DNA of 50,059 nt from contig NZ_SZQA01000046.1 in assembly GCF_005233835.1 (NCBI RefSeq), forward strand, positions 1 through 50,059, read 5' to 3'. Both the position numbers and the translations under genes were made by a program. The DNA comes from Herbidospora galbida (GTDB lineage: Bacteria; Actinomycetota; Actinomycetes; Streptosporangiales; Streptosporangiaceae). The notes under the pieces were generated by a model that was not told where the DNA came from, searched no databases, and saw nothing but the letters and a program-made list of their open reading frames with translations. Positions 25,261-32,450 of the stretch are shown here, in pieces (the first letter of the stretch is position 1; the number at the start of each line of letters is the position of its first letter).

Positions 25261-25467
25261 ACCGGCCGCTGGAAGCTGCCGACGCGTTCCAGCGGCCGGT
25301 CCCTCACCGCCTGGCAAGGCAAGGCAGGTGGTGAGTGCCTATGGGACCTCCTCCTTGGTGCCGCCGAACAAGTCGACGGCACTCAGAGAGCGGGCGTGAG
25401 CCTGCGCCGACATCGCAAGAGGTGTGCCGGTCGCTGGAACTCTCCCTCGTGCATTCCAGCGACCGGC
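25261..25467. other. cluster of four hairpins, two sharing a covarying stem
   Basis: Hairpin 1 (25261-25300) is a perfect 14-bp stem ACCGGCCGCTGGAA. Hairpin 2 (25303-25335) is CTCACCGCCTG with CAGGTGGTGAG, one G-U pair. Hairpin 3 (25358-25382) is GTGCCGcCG with CGaCGGCAC. Hairpin 4 (25426-25467) is a perfect 14-bp stem GCCGGTCGCTGGAA. Stems 1 and 4 differ at two positions, each changed on both arms so that pairing is kept. They could be stacked terminators or a structured RNA; no convincing coding frame covers them. Confidence 0.5.
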
Positions 25468-26012
25468 CGCTCGCAGCTCCACGTGTGGGGGCGATGTGGA
25501 GCGGCGAGTGCTTTGAGGCGATTCGGCACAGGCGTCGGCCCGCCCTTGTTCGAACCACGCACTCCGACAAATACGATTTGCCGTAATTGCCGACGCGCCG
25601 CAGCTTAAGGCATTCGATCATCCGAGATGGGCAGGGGAACCCAGGGCGGTGACCATTCTCTGCAGTCGATGGAGCCCGTCGCTCGAGACTTAGCCATATC
25701 GCCACATAGCGGGATGGCGGTCAATTCAGCCCCGCGGAGAGCATCCACATGCACGCCGGCGCACGGCGGGCGTCCCGGCCTCAGCCAGGTCGTACAGCAA
25801 CACCAGAGAACAGCGCAAACACGACCAGACGGTAGCGACGCAGACATACTCTCGCGAACGAGGCAACAGGGCGTCCTGGTAGAACAATGCCGTTCTAATC
25901 AGGGAAATCGCGTCACATCCACGCCCGGGACGTAAAACACTTCCAGCCACAAATCGGATGGACAAATGCGGGCACCGCAAGAACGTCGGTGGGTGATGGT
26001 AAAACGTGCGTC
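25468..26012. other. gene-poor stretch with no recognised feature
   Basis: About 545 bp without a credible coding frame. Composition is less GC-rich than the neighbours, and the open frames present lack third-position GC bias or recognisable domains. It may be decayed sequence left of the RadC gene. No tRNA, att-like repeat or clear terminator was seen. Confidence 0.5.
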
Positions 26013-26672
26013 ATGGGTTTGCGGGTCAAGGACATGGCGGCTGGCGATCAGCCACGTGAGCGATTGCTGGAGAAAGGAGGCAACGCCCTGGCCGATCGGG
26101 AATTACTGGCCATACTCCTCGGATCGGGCAGCCGCGGCATGAGTGCCGTCGAGCTCGCCTCGCGGGTCATCTCCCACTGCGGCGATCTCGGGGAACTCGC
26201 GCGGTCCGAGCCACATCGGCTGCTCAGCGTTCCGGGGGTCGGGCCCGCCAAGGCCGCCCGCGTCGCTGCGGCGTTTCATCTTGTACGTCGCTCGCAAAGC
26301 GGCCCCGGTCCATTGCGCATCACCTCCTCGGCCGACCTCGCCGCCCTGGTGGCCCCGCTCCTGCGGGAGCAGACGAAGGAGCGCCTGGTCCTGGTGGTGT
26401 GCGACGCCGCCGGCGGGGTGCTGCGCCAGCTGGTGCTCACCGAGGGCGGGAGCGACCACACCTCACTGCCCGTCCGCGATGTGATCACAGCGGTGTTGAC
26501 CTCGGGAGGGGCGGCGTTCGGCGTCGCGCACAACCACCCGAGTGGCTCCATCGAGCCCAGTCCCGACGACGTGGCCTCGACCGACCACCTGCGACACGCT
26601 TCCGACATCGTTGGCCTCACCTTCCTCGATCACCTTGTGGTTACCGACACCAAGTGGCGCCGTGTTTCTTAA
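26013..26672 (+). CDS. radC: RadC/JAB-domain (DUF2466) protein
   Basis: 219-residue RadC family protein. It has the N-terminal PRERLLEKGGNALADRELLAILLGSG, a helix-hairpin-helix (LLSVPGVGPAKAARV) and the C-terminal JAB/MPN metal motif AHNHPSGSIEPSPDD, complete with the His, His, Ser and Asp ligand pattern. The family is called DNA repair protein RadC, but its biochemical function is unsettled and it is often carried by mobile or accessory regions. The start is uncertain: ATG 26013 gives the usual VKDM opening, while a GTG at 25989 is possible. It stands alone, next to gene-poor DNA and an IS, consistent with an accessory island. Confidence 0.88.
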   Translation: MGLRVKDMAAGDQPRERLLEKGGNALADRELLAILLGSGSRGMSAVELASRVISHCGDLGELARSEPHRLLSVPGVGPAKAARVAAAFHLVRRSQSGPGPLRITSSADLAALVAPLLREQTKERLVLVVCDAAGGVLRQLVLTEGGSDHTSLPVRDVITAVLTSGGAAFGVAHNHPSGSIEPSPDDVASTDHLRHASDIVGLTFLDHLVVTDTKWRRVS

Positions 26673-26754
26673 TCCTCAATCTACATATAGGTCTAGTCGC
26701 CGTCTATAGAGACTTAGTAAGTGTCTGGTTTCTGGGTATACGTACTGTTTGGTC

Positions 26755-26760
26755 TACGAT
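26755..26760 (+). promoter_or_regulatory. -10 element of a probably leaderless double-GntR gene
   Basis: TACGAT lies 6 bp before the ATG at 26767 in an AT-rich stretch. No Shine-Dalgarno is present, so transcription probably starts at or next to the ATG. No good -35 was found. Confidence 0.4.
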
Positions 26761-26766
26761 ACGAAG

Positions 26767-27276
26767 ATGCTCGACCGAGAGGGACCCGTGCCGGTCTACA
26801 AGCAGATAGCCGAGGAGCTCCGGCGAAAGATCGCCGAAGGCGAGCTGAGCCCCGGCGACGCCATCCCCAGCGAGGCGGAACTCGAAGCCGAATACAACGT
26901 CGCCCGTATGACCGCCCGCCGGGTGGCACGCGAACTGCGCGACCAGGGCCTCGCCTACACGATCCAGGGAGAGGGCACCTTCGTGGGCACGCCCGACACC
27001 CCGCGATCGGAGCTCCCCGTCTACCAGCAGATCGCGAAGCTCCTGTCGGAGAAGATCCGCTCCGGCGAGTTCCCGGCCAACCGCGCCCTGCCGAGCGAGA
27101 AGGCGTTGATGGCCGAGCACGGCGTGGCCAAGGCGACCGTCCGCCAGGCGATAGCGACCCTGCGCAAACAGGGGTACGTGTTCACGGTTCCCTACCGAGG
27201 GACGTACGCGACGGCCCGCGAGAAGTGGCCCAAGTCGAAGCGCTCGACACCGGCCTCACGCCAGAACGGGCTGTGA
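26767..27276 (+). CDS. regulator made of two tandem GntR winged-helix domains
   Basis: 169-residue protein with two complete GntR DNA-binding domains and no effector domain. Domain 1 at about 9-75 has PVYKQIAEELRRKIAEGELSPGDAIPSE and RMTARRVARELRDQGL. Domain 2 at about 84-148 has PVYQQIAKLLSEKIRSGEFPANRALPSE and KATVRQAIATLRKQGY. Usual GntR proteins carry one such domain plus FCD, UTRA or aminotransferase sensors, and dimerise through those. Here a single chain could supply both half-site readers. The target is unknown. Its ATG lacks a ribosome binding site and follows a TACGAT -10 (leaderless); a TTG at 26749 is an alternative. A GC-rich hairpin region follows at 27338-27365. Confidence 0.82.
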   Translation: MLDREGPVPVYKQIAEELRRKIAEGELSPGDAIPSEAELEAEYNVARMTARRVARELRDQGLAYTIQGEGTFVGTPDTPRSELPVYQQIAKLLSEKIRSGEFPANRALPSEKALMAEHGVAKATVRQAIATLRKQGYVFTVPYRGTYATAREKWPKSKRSTPASRQNGL

Positions 27277-27337
27277 AACCCGGGCGCTCGGGGCACGGCC
27301 CAGGGCACCCGACATCGACGTGACTTGCCGGGGTAAA

Positions 27338-27365
27338 GGCGGATCCGCCGCCCGCCCTGGCGGGC
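27338..27365 (+). terminator. possible terminator of the double-GntR gene
   Basis: A perfect 12-bp palindrome GGCGGATCCGCC is followed directly by GCCCGC-cctg-GCGGGC. Both can fold in RNA and lie about 60 bp after the stop. Confidence 0.4.
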
Positions 27366-27379
27366 CGGCGCTCGCCCAG

Positions 27380-27414
27380 GTGGATGAGTGACCTGTTTAG
27401 GTGAATGGGTGACC
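27380..27414. repeat. 14-bp direct repeat with 21-bp period
   Basis: GTGGATGAGTGACC (27380) and GTGAATGGGTGACC (27401) match at 12 of 14 positions and start 21 bp apart, two helical turns. This is operator-like spacing, but no gene starts nearby on either strand. Confidence 0.4.
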
Positions 27415-27628
27415 GTACTGCCTACGGATCGGGCAACACCCGTCTGCCCAGATGGACGGTTGGCTGCCTCAGATCGGTTCCCCGCTCCGGCGTCGATACG
27501 GAGTCCGGTCAGCCGAAACGGCTTGTGGTGGCCAGTGGTGCAACCGCAAGCGGCTCTGCGAGCCGACAGGCTATAGGGCCCAGCGGGAGCGGCGGTAGCT
27601 TTGCGCCCGGCGGGCTCCCATCCGGCTC

Positions 27629-27754
27629 CTGCTCCGCCCGGCTCTGCTCCACCCGGCTCCTGCTCCGCCCGGCTCTGCTCCACCCGGCTCCTGCTCCACC
27701 CGGCTCCTGCTCCACCCGGCTCCTGCTCCACCCGGGCCCGCTCCACCCGGCCCC
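27629..27754. repeat. minisatellite of 15/16-bp units
   Basis: CTGCTCCRCCCGGCT(C) units start at 27629, 27644, 27660, 27675, 27691, 27707 and 27723, followed by a degenerate copy. Lengths alternate 15, 16, 15, 16, 16, 16, so part of the array is a 31-bp super-repeat. It lies in a 500-bp gap (27277-27778) otherwise without credible genes. Because units are not multiples of three, the open frames here are not conserved between units. Confidence 0.8.
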
Positions 27755-27778
27755 ATCCCGCGCCGCGGCGGGACGGAT

Positions 27779-28594
27779 TCAGGTGCGTTCCGCGCCGCCG
27801 ACGCAGCCGGTCAGCGCGCGGCCCGGTAGCCGTCGGTTCGGTGCCCGGTCTTCGCCGACGATGCGCAATGATCCGAGCCGGTCGGCGCCGACTACGGATT
27901 CAGGAGTCACCGGGGCGATGTACACGCCGATTTTCATCCCCGTCGTGTTGTCGACGCGCAATGTATAGGTCTGCCCCCGCTCCACCCGGATCGGCGGAAA
28001 GGATTGATACGTGCCGCCGTTGTTCGATGGCGTGACCGCGGCACGGTACAGGACGGCGTCGCCGTGCATGACGGCCAGCGTGAGCTTGTCCGGCATCCCT
28101 TGTTCCCAGCCGACGACCACCCCGATCGTCCACACATACGGCGACGCCGGCACGAACTCCTGGTCCACGTGTCCGTCGGGCAGCAGCTGGAACGCCTCCG
28201 CGCCGAGCTTCTGATCGTTGCTGACCTCGTACACGCAGTCGGTGTCGTGGAACTCCGACGGCAGTACATACGGCTTCGGAGGTGTCCCGACGCCCGCAGC
28301 CGACCCCTCGGCCCCGTAGAACACCCAGGTCAATGCAACCGCCGCCACCGCGACGACGACTCCTCCGAGCAGAACGTGCCCCGGCCGGATCGCCGCCGCC
28401 CACCTCGGAAGCGCGTCGTTCTGCCCGTTGACCGCGCGCTGGCGGATCCCCAGGGCGATGGCCGCCACCGCGCCGAGAATGCCGCCCACCCAGCTCGCGC
28501 TCTCCAGCGTCGCCACCACCGAAAGGCCGATCATCAGCAGCGCCACTGGGCCGCAGATCGCCACAATCCAGGCGAAATTCCCGGTTTTCTTCAT
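27779..28594 (-). CDS. membrane protein of unknown function
   Basis: 271-residue protein from the ATG at 28594 (GGAG 9 nt upstream). Three hydrophobic segments fill the first half: WIVAICGPVALLMIGLSVVA, ASWVGGILGAVAAIALGI and VLLGGVVVAVAAVALTWVF. The second half is soluble, probably outside the membrane, and beta-rich with VYEVSNDQKLGAEAF and QTYTLRVDNTTGMKIGVYI. I do not recognise the family. Its last 35 residues are Arg/Gly-rich and may be noise beyond the original C-terminus. The gene ends facing the minisatellite. It is divergent from the arabinanase gene, sharing a 240-bp promoter region. Confidence 0.6.
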   Translation of the reverse strand: MKKTGNFAWIVAICGPVALLMIGLSVVATLESASWVGGILGAVAAIALGIRQRAVNGQNDALPRWAAAIRPGHVLLGGVVVAVAAVALTWVFYGAEGSAAGVGTPPKPYVLPSEFHDTDCVYEVSNDQKLGAEAFQLLPDGHVDQEFVPASPYVWTIGVVVGWEQGMPDKLTLAVMHGDAVLYRAAVTPSNNGGTYQSFPPIRVERGQTYTLRVDNTTGMKIGVYIAPVTPESVVGADRLGSLRIVGEDRAPNRRLPGRALTGCVGGAERT

Positions 28595-28810
28595 CGCTCC
28601 CGACTCCACATAAAAAGGTGCCGAGATAGAGACGAAAAGCCGCGCGATTCCGTTGACACATCCTCGCGCGACATTCAAGTCAGGAATTAATGGTATTTGT
28701 CATCTAAAGCAACACTTCGCGAAAGTTTCACGCCCGCCACGCCAGCCACCTGCGTCGATGCGGACCGCCGTTGACAGACCCCCGCCCCCGGGTTAGCCAT
28801 GAGATCCCAA

Positions 28811-28824
28811 TGTTAGCGATAACA
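28811..28824 (+). promoter_or_regulatory. LacI-type operator before the arabinanase genes
   Basis: TGTTA-gcga-TAACA is an inverted repeat 12 bp before the ATG at 28837. It resembles the TTAGCGCTAA class of operators bound by LacI-family sugar repressors in actinobacteria. A TTGACA -35-like hexamer is near 28770. The matching regulator is not in the window. Confidence 0.5.
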
Positions 28825-28836
28825 GATGGACCTCCC

Positions 28837-30096
28837 ATGCTCAGAAGAGTGCTGCTCCCCCTCCTCCTCATCGCCGTCCTCCTCCACCCCACCCCCGCCA
28901 ACGCCGCCGGCCCCGCCCCGCATTACCTCATGACGGCGTTCACCAACGCCAGCGAGTCGAACATGTACGTCTACGACTCCAGCAACGCCGCGAACTACAA
29001 CCTGATCAGGGCAAACGCCTACACACCCCCGTCAGGCCTGATCCGCGACCCGAGCGTCATCAAGCACAGCGACGGCTACTACCACCTCGTCTACACGACC
29101 GGCTGGACCGGCAACACGATCGGGTTCGCCCGCAGCGCCGACGCCGTCACCTGGACCTTCCAGCGCAACGTCGTCGTCGGGCTGAACGGCTCGACGGGCA
29201 GCACGTGGGCGCCCGAGTGGTTCCGCGACTCCGACGGCAGTGTGCACGTCGTCTTCTCGGCGTCGACGACCGGGACGGCGGGGCAGTTCCGGCCCTACCG
29301 GATCACGGCCACCAACTCCGCGCTGTCGGCGTGGTCGGCGGCGACGCCGCTCGGGATCTCGGCCAACTACATCGACAGTTTCCTGGTCAAGGTCGGCGGG
29401 ACATACCACAACTTCCTGAAGAACGAGACGACCAAGTACATCGAGCATGCCACCGCCACCAGCCTCAACGGGCCGTGGACGTTCGTCGGCACGGGCAACT
29501 GGGCCGGGTGGGGTTCGGGGCTCGAAGGGCCCGCGCTCGTGCGGCTGCCGGACAACCGGTGGCGGCTCTACTTCGACAACTACTCGGGCGGGCGCTACTA
29601 CTACGCCGACAGCTCCGACCTGTCGAGTTTCTCCTCCCGGACCGAACTCTCCGGGCTGTCCGGCACGGCCCGGCACTTCACCGTGCTGCGGGAGGACTCC
29701 GGTGACACCACCGCGCTGCCGACCGGGAACCGGTCGCTGCGGGCCGGGTCACTGTACGTGCGGCACCGCGACTACCAGGCGTATCTGGAGAACGTGAGCG
29801 CTTCCAGCTCGCTGCTGGCGCGGCAGGACTCCACCTTCACCATCGGCGCGGGGCTGGCCCACTCCGGGTGCTACTCGTTCCAGGCGATCAACTTCCCCGG
29901 GTACTACCTGCGCCACTACAACATGCAGCTGGTCCTGCAGCGGAACGACGGCTCGGCGATCTTCCGCGGTGACGCCACCTTCTGCGCGCGGGGGTCGCTG
30001 CTGGAGTCGTACAACCTGCCAGGGAAGTTCCTGAACGGCAGCCTGCGCCTCGATCCCACCGGCACGGCCTTCACCGTGACCAGCCCGCTGGCCTGA
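28837..30096 (+). CDS. secreted GH43-like glycosidase with C-terminal AbfB (CBM42-like) domain
   Basis: 419-residue protein. The signal peptide MLRRVLLPLLLIAVLLHPTP ends near an ANA-A cleavage site. A five-bladed propeller follows, with LIRDPSVIKHSDGYYHLVYTT (catalytic-base Asp region), STWAPEWFRDSDGSVHVVFSA and GLEGPALVRLPDNRWRLYFD (general-acid Glu). An AbfB-type beta-trefoil runs from about 310 (FQAINFPGYYLRHYN). Likely an arabinan or arabinoxylan side-chain hydrolase; exact specificity is not visible. The ATG at 28837 gives the best signal peptide. A LacI-type operator precedes it and the second GH43 gene follows after 12 bp, so they form an operon that would debranch pectin or hemicellulose, complementing the pectate lyase locus. 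Confidence 0.82.
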   Translation: MLRRVLLPLLLIAVLLHPTPANAAGPAPHYLMTAFTNASESNMYVYDSSNAANYNLIRANAYTPPSGLIRDPSVIKHSDGYYHLVYTTGWTGNTIGFARSADAVTWTFQRNVVVGLNGSTGSTWAPEWFRDSDGSVHVVFSASTTGTAGQFRPYRITATNSALSAWSAATPLGISANYIDSFLVKVGGTYHNFLKNETTKYIEHATATSLNGPWTFVGTGNWAGWGSGLEGPALVRLPDNRWRLYFDNYSGGRYYYADSSDLSSFSSRTELSGLSGTARHFTVLREDSGDTTALPTGNRSLRAGSLYVRHRDYQAYLENVSASSSLLARQDSTFTIGAGLAHSGCYSFQAINFPGYYLRHYNMQLVLQRNDGSAIFRGDATFCARGSLLESYNLPGKFLNGSLRLDPTGTAFTVTSPLA

Positions 30097-30108
30097 GAGG
30101 ACCCGTCA

Positions 30109-31521
30109 ATGCGCCTGTTACGCCTGATCGTCGTCGTGGCGACGCTGCTTCTCCTGACACCGCTGCCGGCGCAGGCCAGCCCGGCCGTGCAGTACGGCAA
30201 CCCGATCGCGGCGCAGCGCGCCGACCCGCACATCTTCAAGCACACCGACGGCTACTACTACTTCACCGCCACGGCGCCCGAGTACGACCGCATCGTGCTG
30301 CGCCGCGCCACCACCATCCAAGGGCTGGCCAGCGCGCCGGAGACCGTCATCTGGCGCAAGCACAGTTCGGGCGAGATGGGCGCGCACATCTGGGCGCCCG
30401 AGATCCACTTCATCAACGGCCGCTGGTACGTCTACTTCGCCGCCGGCCGCACCGACGACGTGTGGCGCATCCGCATGTACGTCCTGGAGAGCACCGCGGC
30501 CAACCCCCTGACCGGCTCCTGGACCGAACGCGGCCGCATCTCCACCCCCTGGGACACCTTCTCGCTGGACGCCTCGACCTTCGTGCACAACGGCATCCGT
30601 TACCTGATCTGGGCCCAGCAGGAACCGGGCATCTCGACCAACTCCAACCTGTACATCGCCCGCATGGGCAGCAACCCCTGGCAGATCACGGGGAACACCA
30701 CCCGCCTGACCATCCCCACCCTGGCCTGGGAGACCAGGGGTTACCGGGTCGCCGAGGGGCCGTCGGTGATCCAGCGCAACGGGCGGTTGTTCATGACCTA
30801 TTCGGCCAGCGCCACCGACGCGAACTACTGCCTCGGCCTGCTGACCGCCTCGGCGTCGGCCGATCCGCTCAACGCCGCGTCGTGGACCAAGAGCGCCAAC
30901 CCGGTCTTCGTCTCCAACGCCGCGACCAGCCAGTACGGCCCCGGCCACAACTCCTTCACCGTCTCGGAGGACGGCCAGAGCGACCTGCTCGTCTACCACG
31001 ACCGGTCGTACCAGAACATCTCGGGCGACCCGCTCAACGACCCGAACCGGCGGACGCGGGTCCAGAAGATCTACTGGCGGGCCGACGGCACGCCCGACTT
31101 CGGCATTCCCGTACCGGACGGCGCCACCCCGGTACGGCTCATGTCGGGCAGCTACGCCGTCCGCCACTGGGAGTACCGCGTCCGGCTCGAGACCAACGTC
31201 ACGCCGCTGGCAGACAGCCAGTTCCGGCAGGTCACCGGCCTGACCGGGTCGGGCACGGTGTCGCTGGAGTCGACCAACTTCCCCGGCTACTACCTGCGGC
31301 ACCGCAACCACGAGGGCTGGGTCGAGCGCAGCGACGGCTCCGCCCTGTTCCGCTCCGACGCCTCGTTCTACCGTCGCACCGGACTGACCGGCAGCGGCGT
31401 CTCGTACGAGTCGGTCAACTTCCCCGGCTACTTCCTGCGCCACCGCTCGGGCCTGGTCTGGGTCGAGCAGAACGACGGCACCGCCGCCTTCCACGGCAGC
31501 GCCACGTTCACGCTGGAATAA
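30109..31521 (+). CDS. secreted GH43 arabinofuranosidase-like enzyme with AbfB domain
   Basis: 470-residue secreted enzyme; the signal peptide MRLLRLIVVVATLLLL ends near AQA-S. GH43 landmarks are RADPHIFKHTDGYYYFTATAPEYD (base Asp), HIWAPEIHFINGRWYVYFAAG, FSLDASTFVHNGIRYLIWAQ (pKa-modulating Asp) and VAEGPSVIQRNGRLFMTYSA (acid Glu). The C-terminal 130 residues form an AbfB trefoil with the repeated motif SxNFPGYYLRHRN. Likely substrates are terminal arabinofuranosyl residues of arabinan. It is co-transcribed with the preceding GH43 gene (12-bp gap). Its end overlaps the convergent EamA gene by 14 bp. Confidence 0.88.
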   Translation: MRLLRLIVVVATLLLLTPLPAQASPAVQYGNPIAAQRADPHIFKHTDGYYYFTATAPEYDRIVLRRATTIQGLASAPETVIWRKHSSGEMGAHIWAPEIHFINGRWYVYFAAGRTDDVWRIRMYVLESTAANPLTGSWTERGRISTPWDTFSLDASTFVHNGIRYLIWAQQEPGISTNSNLYIARMGSNPWQITGNTTRLTIPTLAWETRGYRVAEGPSVIQRNGRLFMTYSASATDANYCLGLLTASASADPLNAASWTKSANPVFVSNAATSQYGPGHNSFTVSEDGQSDLLVYHDRSYQNISGDPLNDPNRRTRVQKIYWRADGTPDFGIPVPDGATPVRLMSGSYAVRHWEYRVRLETNVTPLADSQFRQVTGLTGSGTVSLESTNFPGYYLRHRNHEGWVERSDGSALFRSDASFYRRTGLTGSGVSYESVNFPGYFLRHRSGLVWVEQNDGTAAFHGSATFTLE

Positions 31522-32413
31522 CCGCCCTGGTGCGTTGCGTGGCGGCCACGCAGACCACGACCGCCATCGCGGCCACGATCGTCCACGGGTCGAACGGCTC
31601 GCCCAGGAGGAGGACCGCCCAGGCCAGCGTCAGCAGCGGCTGCGCGAGCTGGGTCTGGCCCGCGCGGGCGATCCCGCCCTGGGCGAGGCCCGCGTACCAG
31701 GGGATGAAGCCCAGGTACATGGACACGAGGCCGGTGTACAGGAACCCGGCCATCGACTCCCCCGTGAGACTCGGCGCGGTCGTCAGGGCGAGCCAGGCGG
31801 TCAGCGGAACCGTCAGCGGGGCGGCCACGACGAGCGCGTAGGAGATGACCCGCCAGCCGGGGGTGGTCCGGGTCAGCCGGGCCCCCTCGGTGTAACCGAC
31901 GGCGGCGGAGCCGAGGGCCAGCACGAGCAGCAGGTCGGCCGTCGTCACGTGCCCGCCGCCCCGCGAGAGGGTGAAGACGGTGATCGACAGCGCGCCCAGG
32001 CCGCTCGCGGTCCAGAAGGCCGCCCGGGGGCGTTCCCCCGCGCGCAGCACGGCGACGACCGCGGTGGCGGCCGGGAGCAGGCCGATGACGACCGCCGAGT
32101 GGGAGGTGGACGCGCCGCCGTACAGGGCCAGGCCGCTGAATACGGGGAAGCCGAAGACCACGCCGAGGGCGATGACGGCGTACGACCCGAGGTCGCGGCG
32201 GGGCGGCAGCAGCGGGGCGCGCGCGATCAGGAGGAAGCCCAGGGCCACGACCAGGGCGAGCACCGCGCGACCGATGGCGACCAGGAAGGGGTCGAGGCCG
32301 CGCATGGCGTACACGGTGGCCGGCATCGAGCCGGAGAAGGCGAGCACGCCGACGGCGGCGAGGGCCGTGCCAATACGGGCGCTACCGGGATGGTGCGAGG
32401 ATCCGCTACTCAC
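31508..32413 (-). CDS. EamA/DMT-family transporter
   Basis: 301-residue inner-membrane permease with about ten hydrophobic helices in two EamA halves (ALAAVGVLAFSGSMPATVYA, AVLRAGERPRAAFW; second half GFLYTGLVSMYLGFIPWYAGLAQG). Family members export amino acids, metabolites or drugs; the substrate is unknown. The GTG at 32413 is chosen because it begins just before helix 1. An upstream ATG at 32452 would place the neighbouring promoter inside the coding region and overlap the divergent MocR start. Pairing with a MocR regulator suggests PLP-linked amino-acid or amine export under its control. Confidence 0.82.
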   Translation of the reverse strand: MSSGSSHHPGSARIGTALAAVGVLAFSGSMPATVYAMRGLDPFLVAIGRAVLALVVALGFLLIARAPLLPPRRDLGSYAVIALGVVFGFPVFSGLALYGGASTSHSAVVIGLLPAATAVVAVLRAGERPRAAFWTASGLGALSITVFTLSRGGGHVTTADLLLVLALGSAAVGYTEGARLTRTTPGWRVISYALVVAAPLTVPLTAWLALTTAPSLTGESMAGFLYTGLVSMYLGFIPWYAGLAQGGIARAGQTQLAQPLLTLAWAVLLLGEPFDPWTIVAAMAVVVCVAATQRTRAVIPA

Positions 32414-32441
32414 TACCCGATCGGGGATGGTAGCGCTACTC
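32404..32441. promoter_or_regulatory. direct repeats in the MocR/EamA divergent promoter
   Basis: CGCTACTC occurs at 32404-32411 and 32434-32441, 30 bp apart. The second copy overlaps a perfect 10-bp palindrome GTAGCGCTAC and the likely -10 (TACTCT) of the MocR gene, whose ATG follows 8 bp later without a ribosome binding site. MocR regulators such as GabR bind direct repeats around 30 bp apart. Confidence 0.5.
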
Positions 32442-32450
32442 TGAACTCTC

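Noticed and set aside
25521-25600. Possible tRNA because of a TTCGAAC stretch
   Set aside because: No acceptor, D- or anticodon-arm pairing could be built around it.
25138-25608. 156-codon open frame MTPKKRSTGRWKLP... in the hairpin region
   Set aside because: No recognisable domain, atypical codon bias, and it spans the hairpins; an opposite-strand frame is equally open.
27192-27746. Gly/Glu/Trp-rich repetitive minus-strand frame over the minisatellite
   Set aside because: Repeat units are 15 and 16 bp, so the encoded repeats are not kept in one frame and frames on both strands are open by composition alone.
27629-27754. CRISPR-like array
   Set aside because: Units are contiguous without spacers and no cas gene is present.
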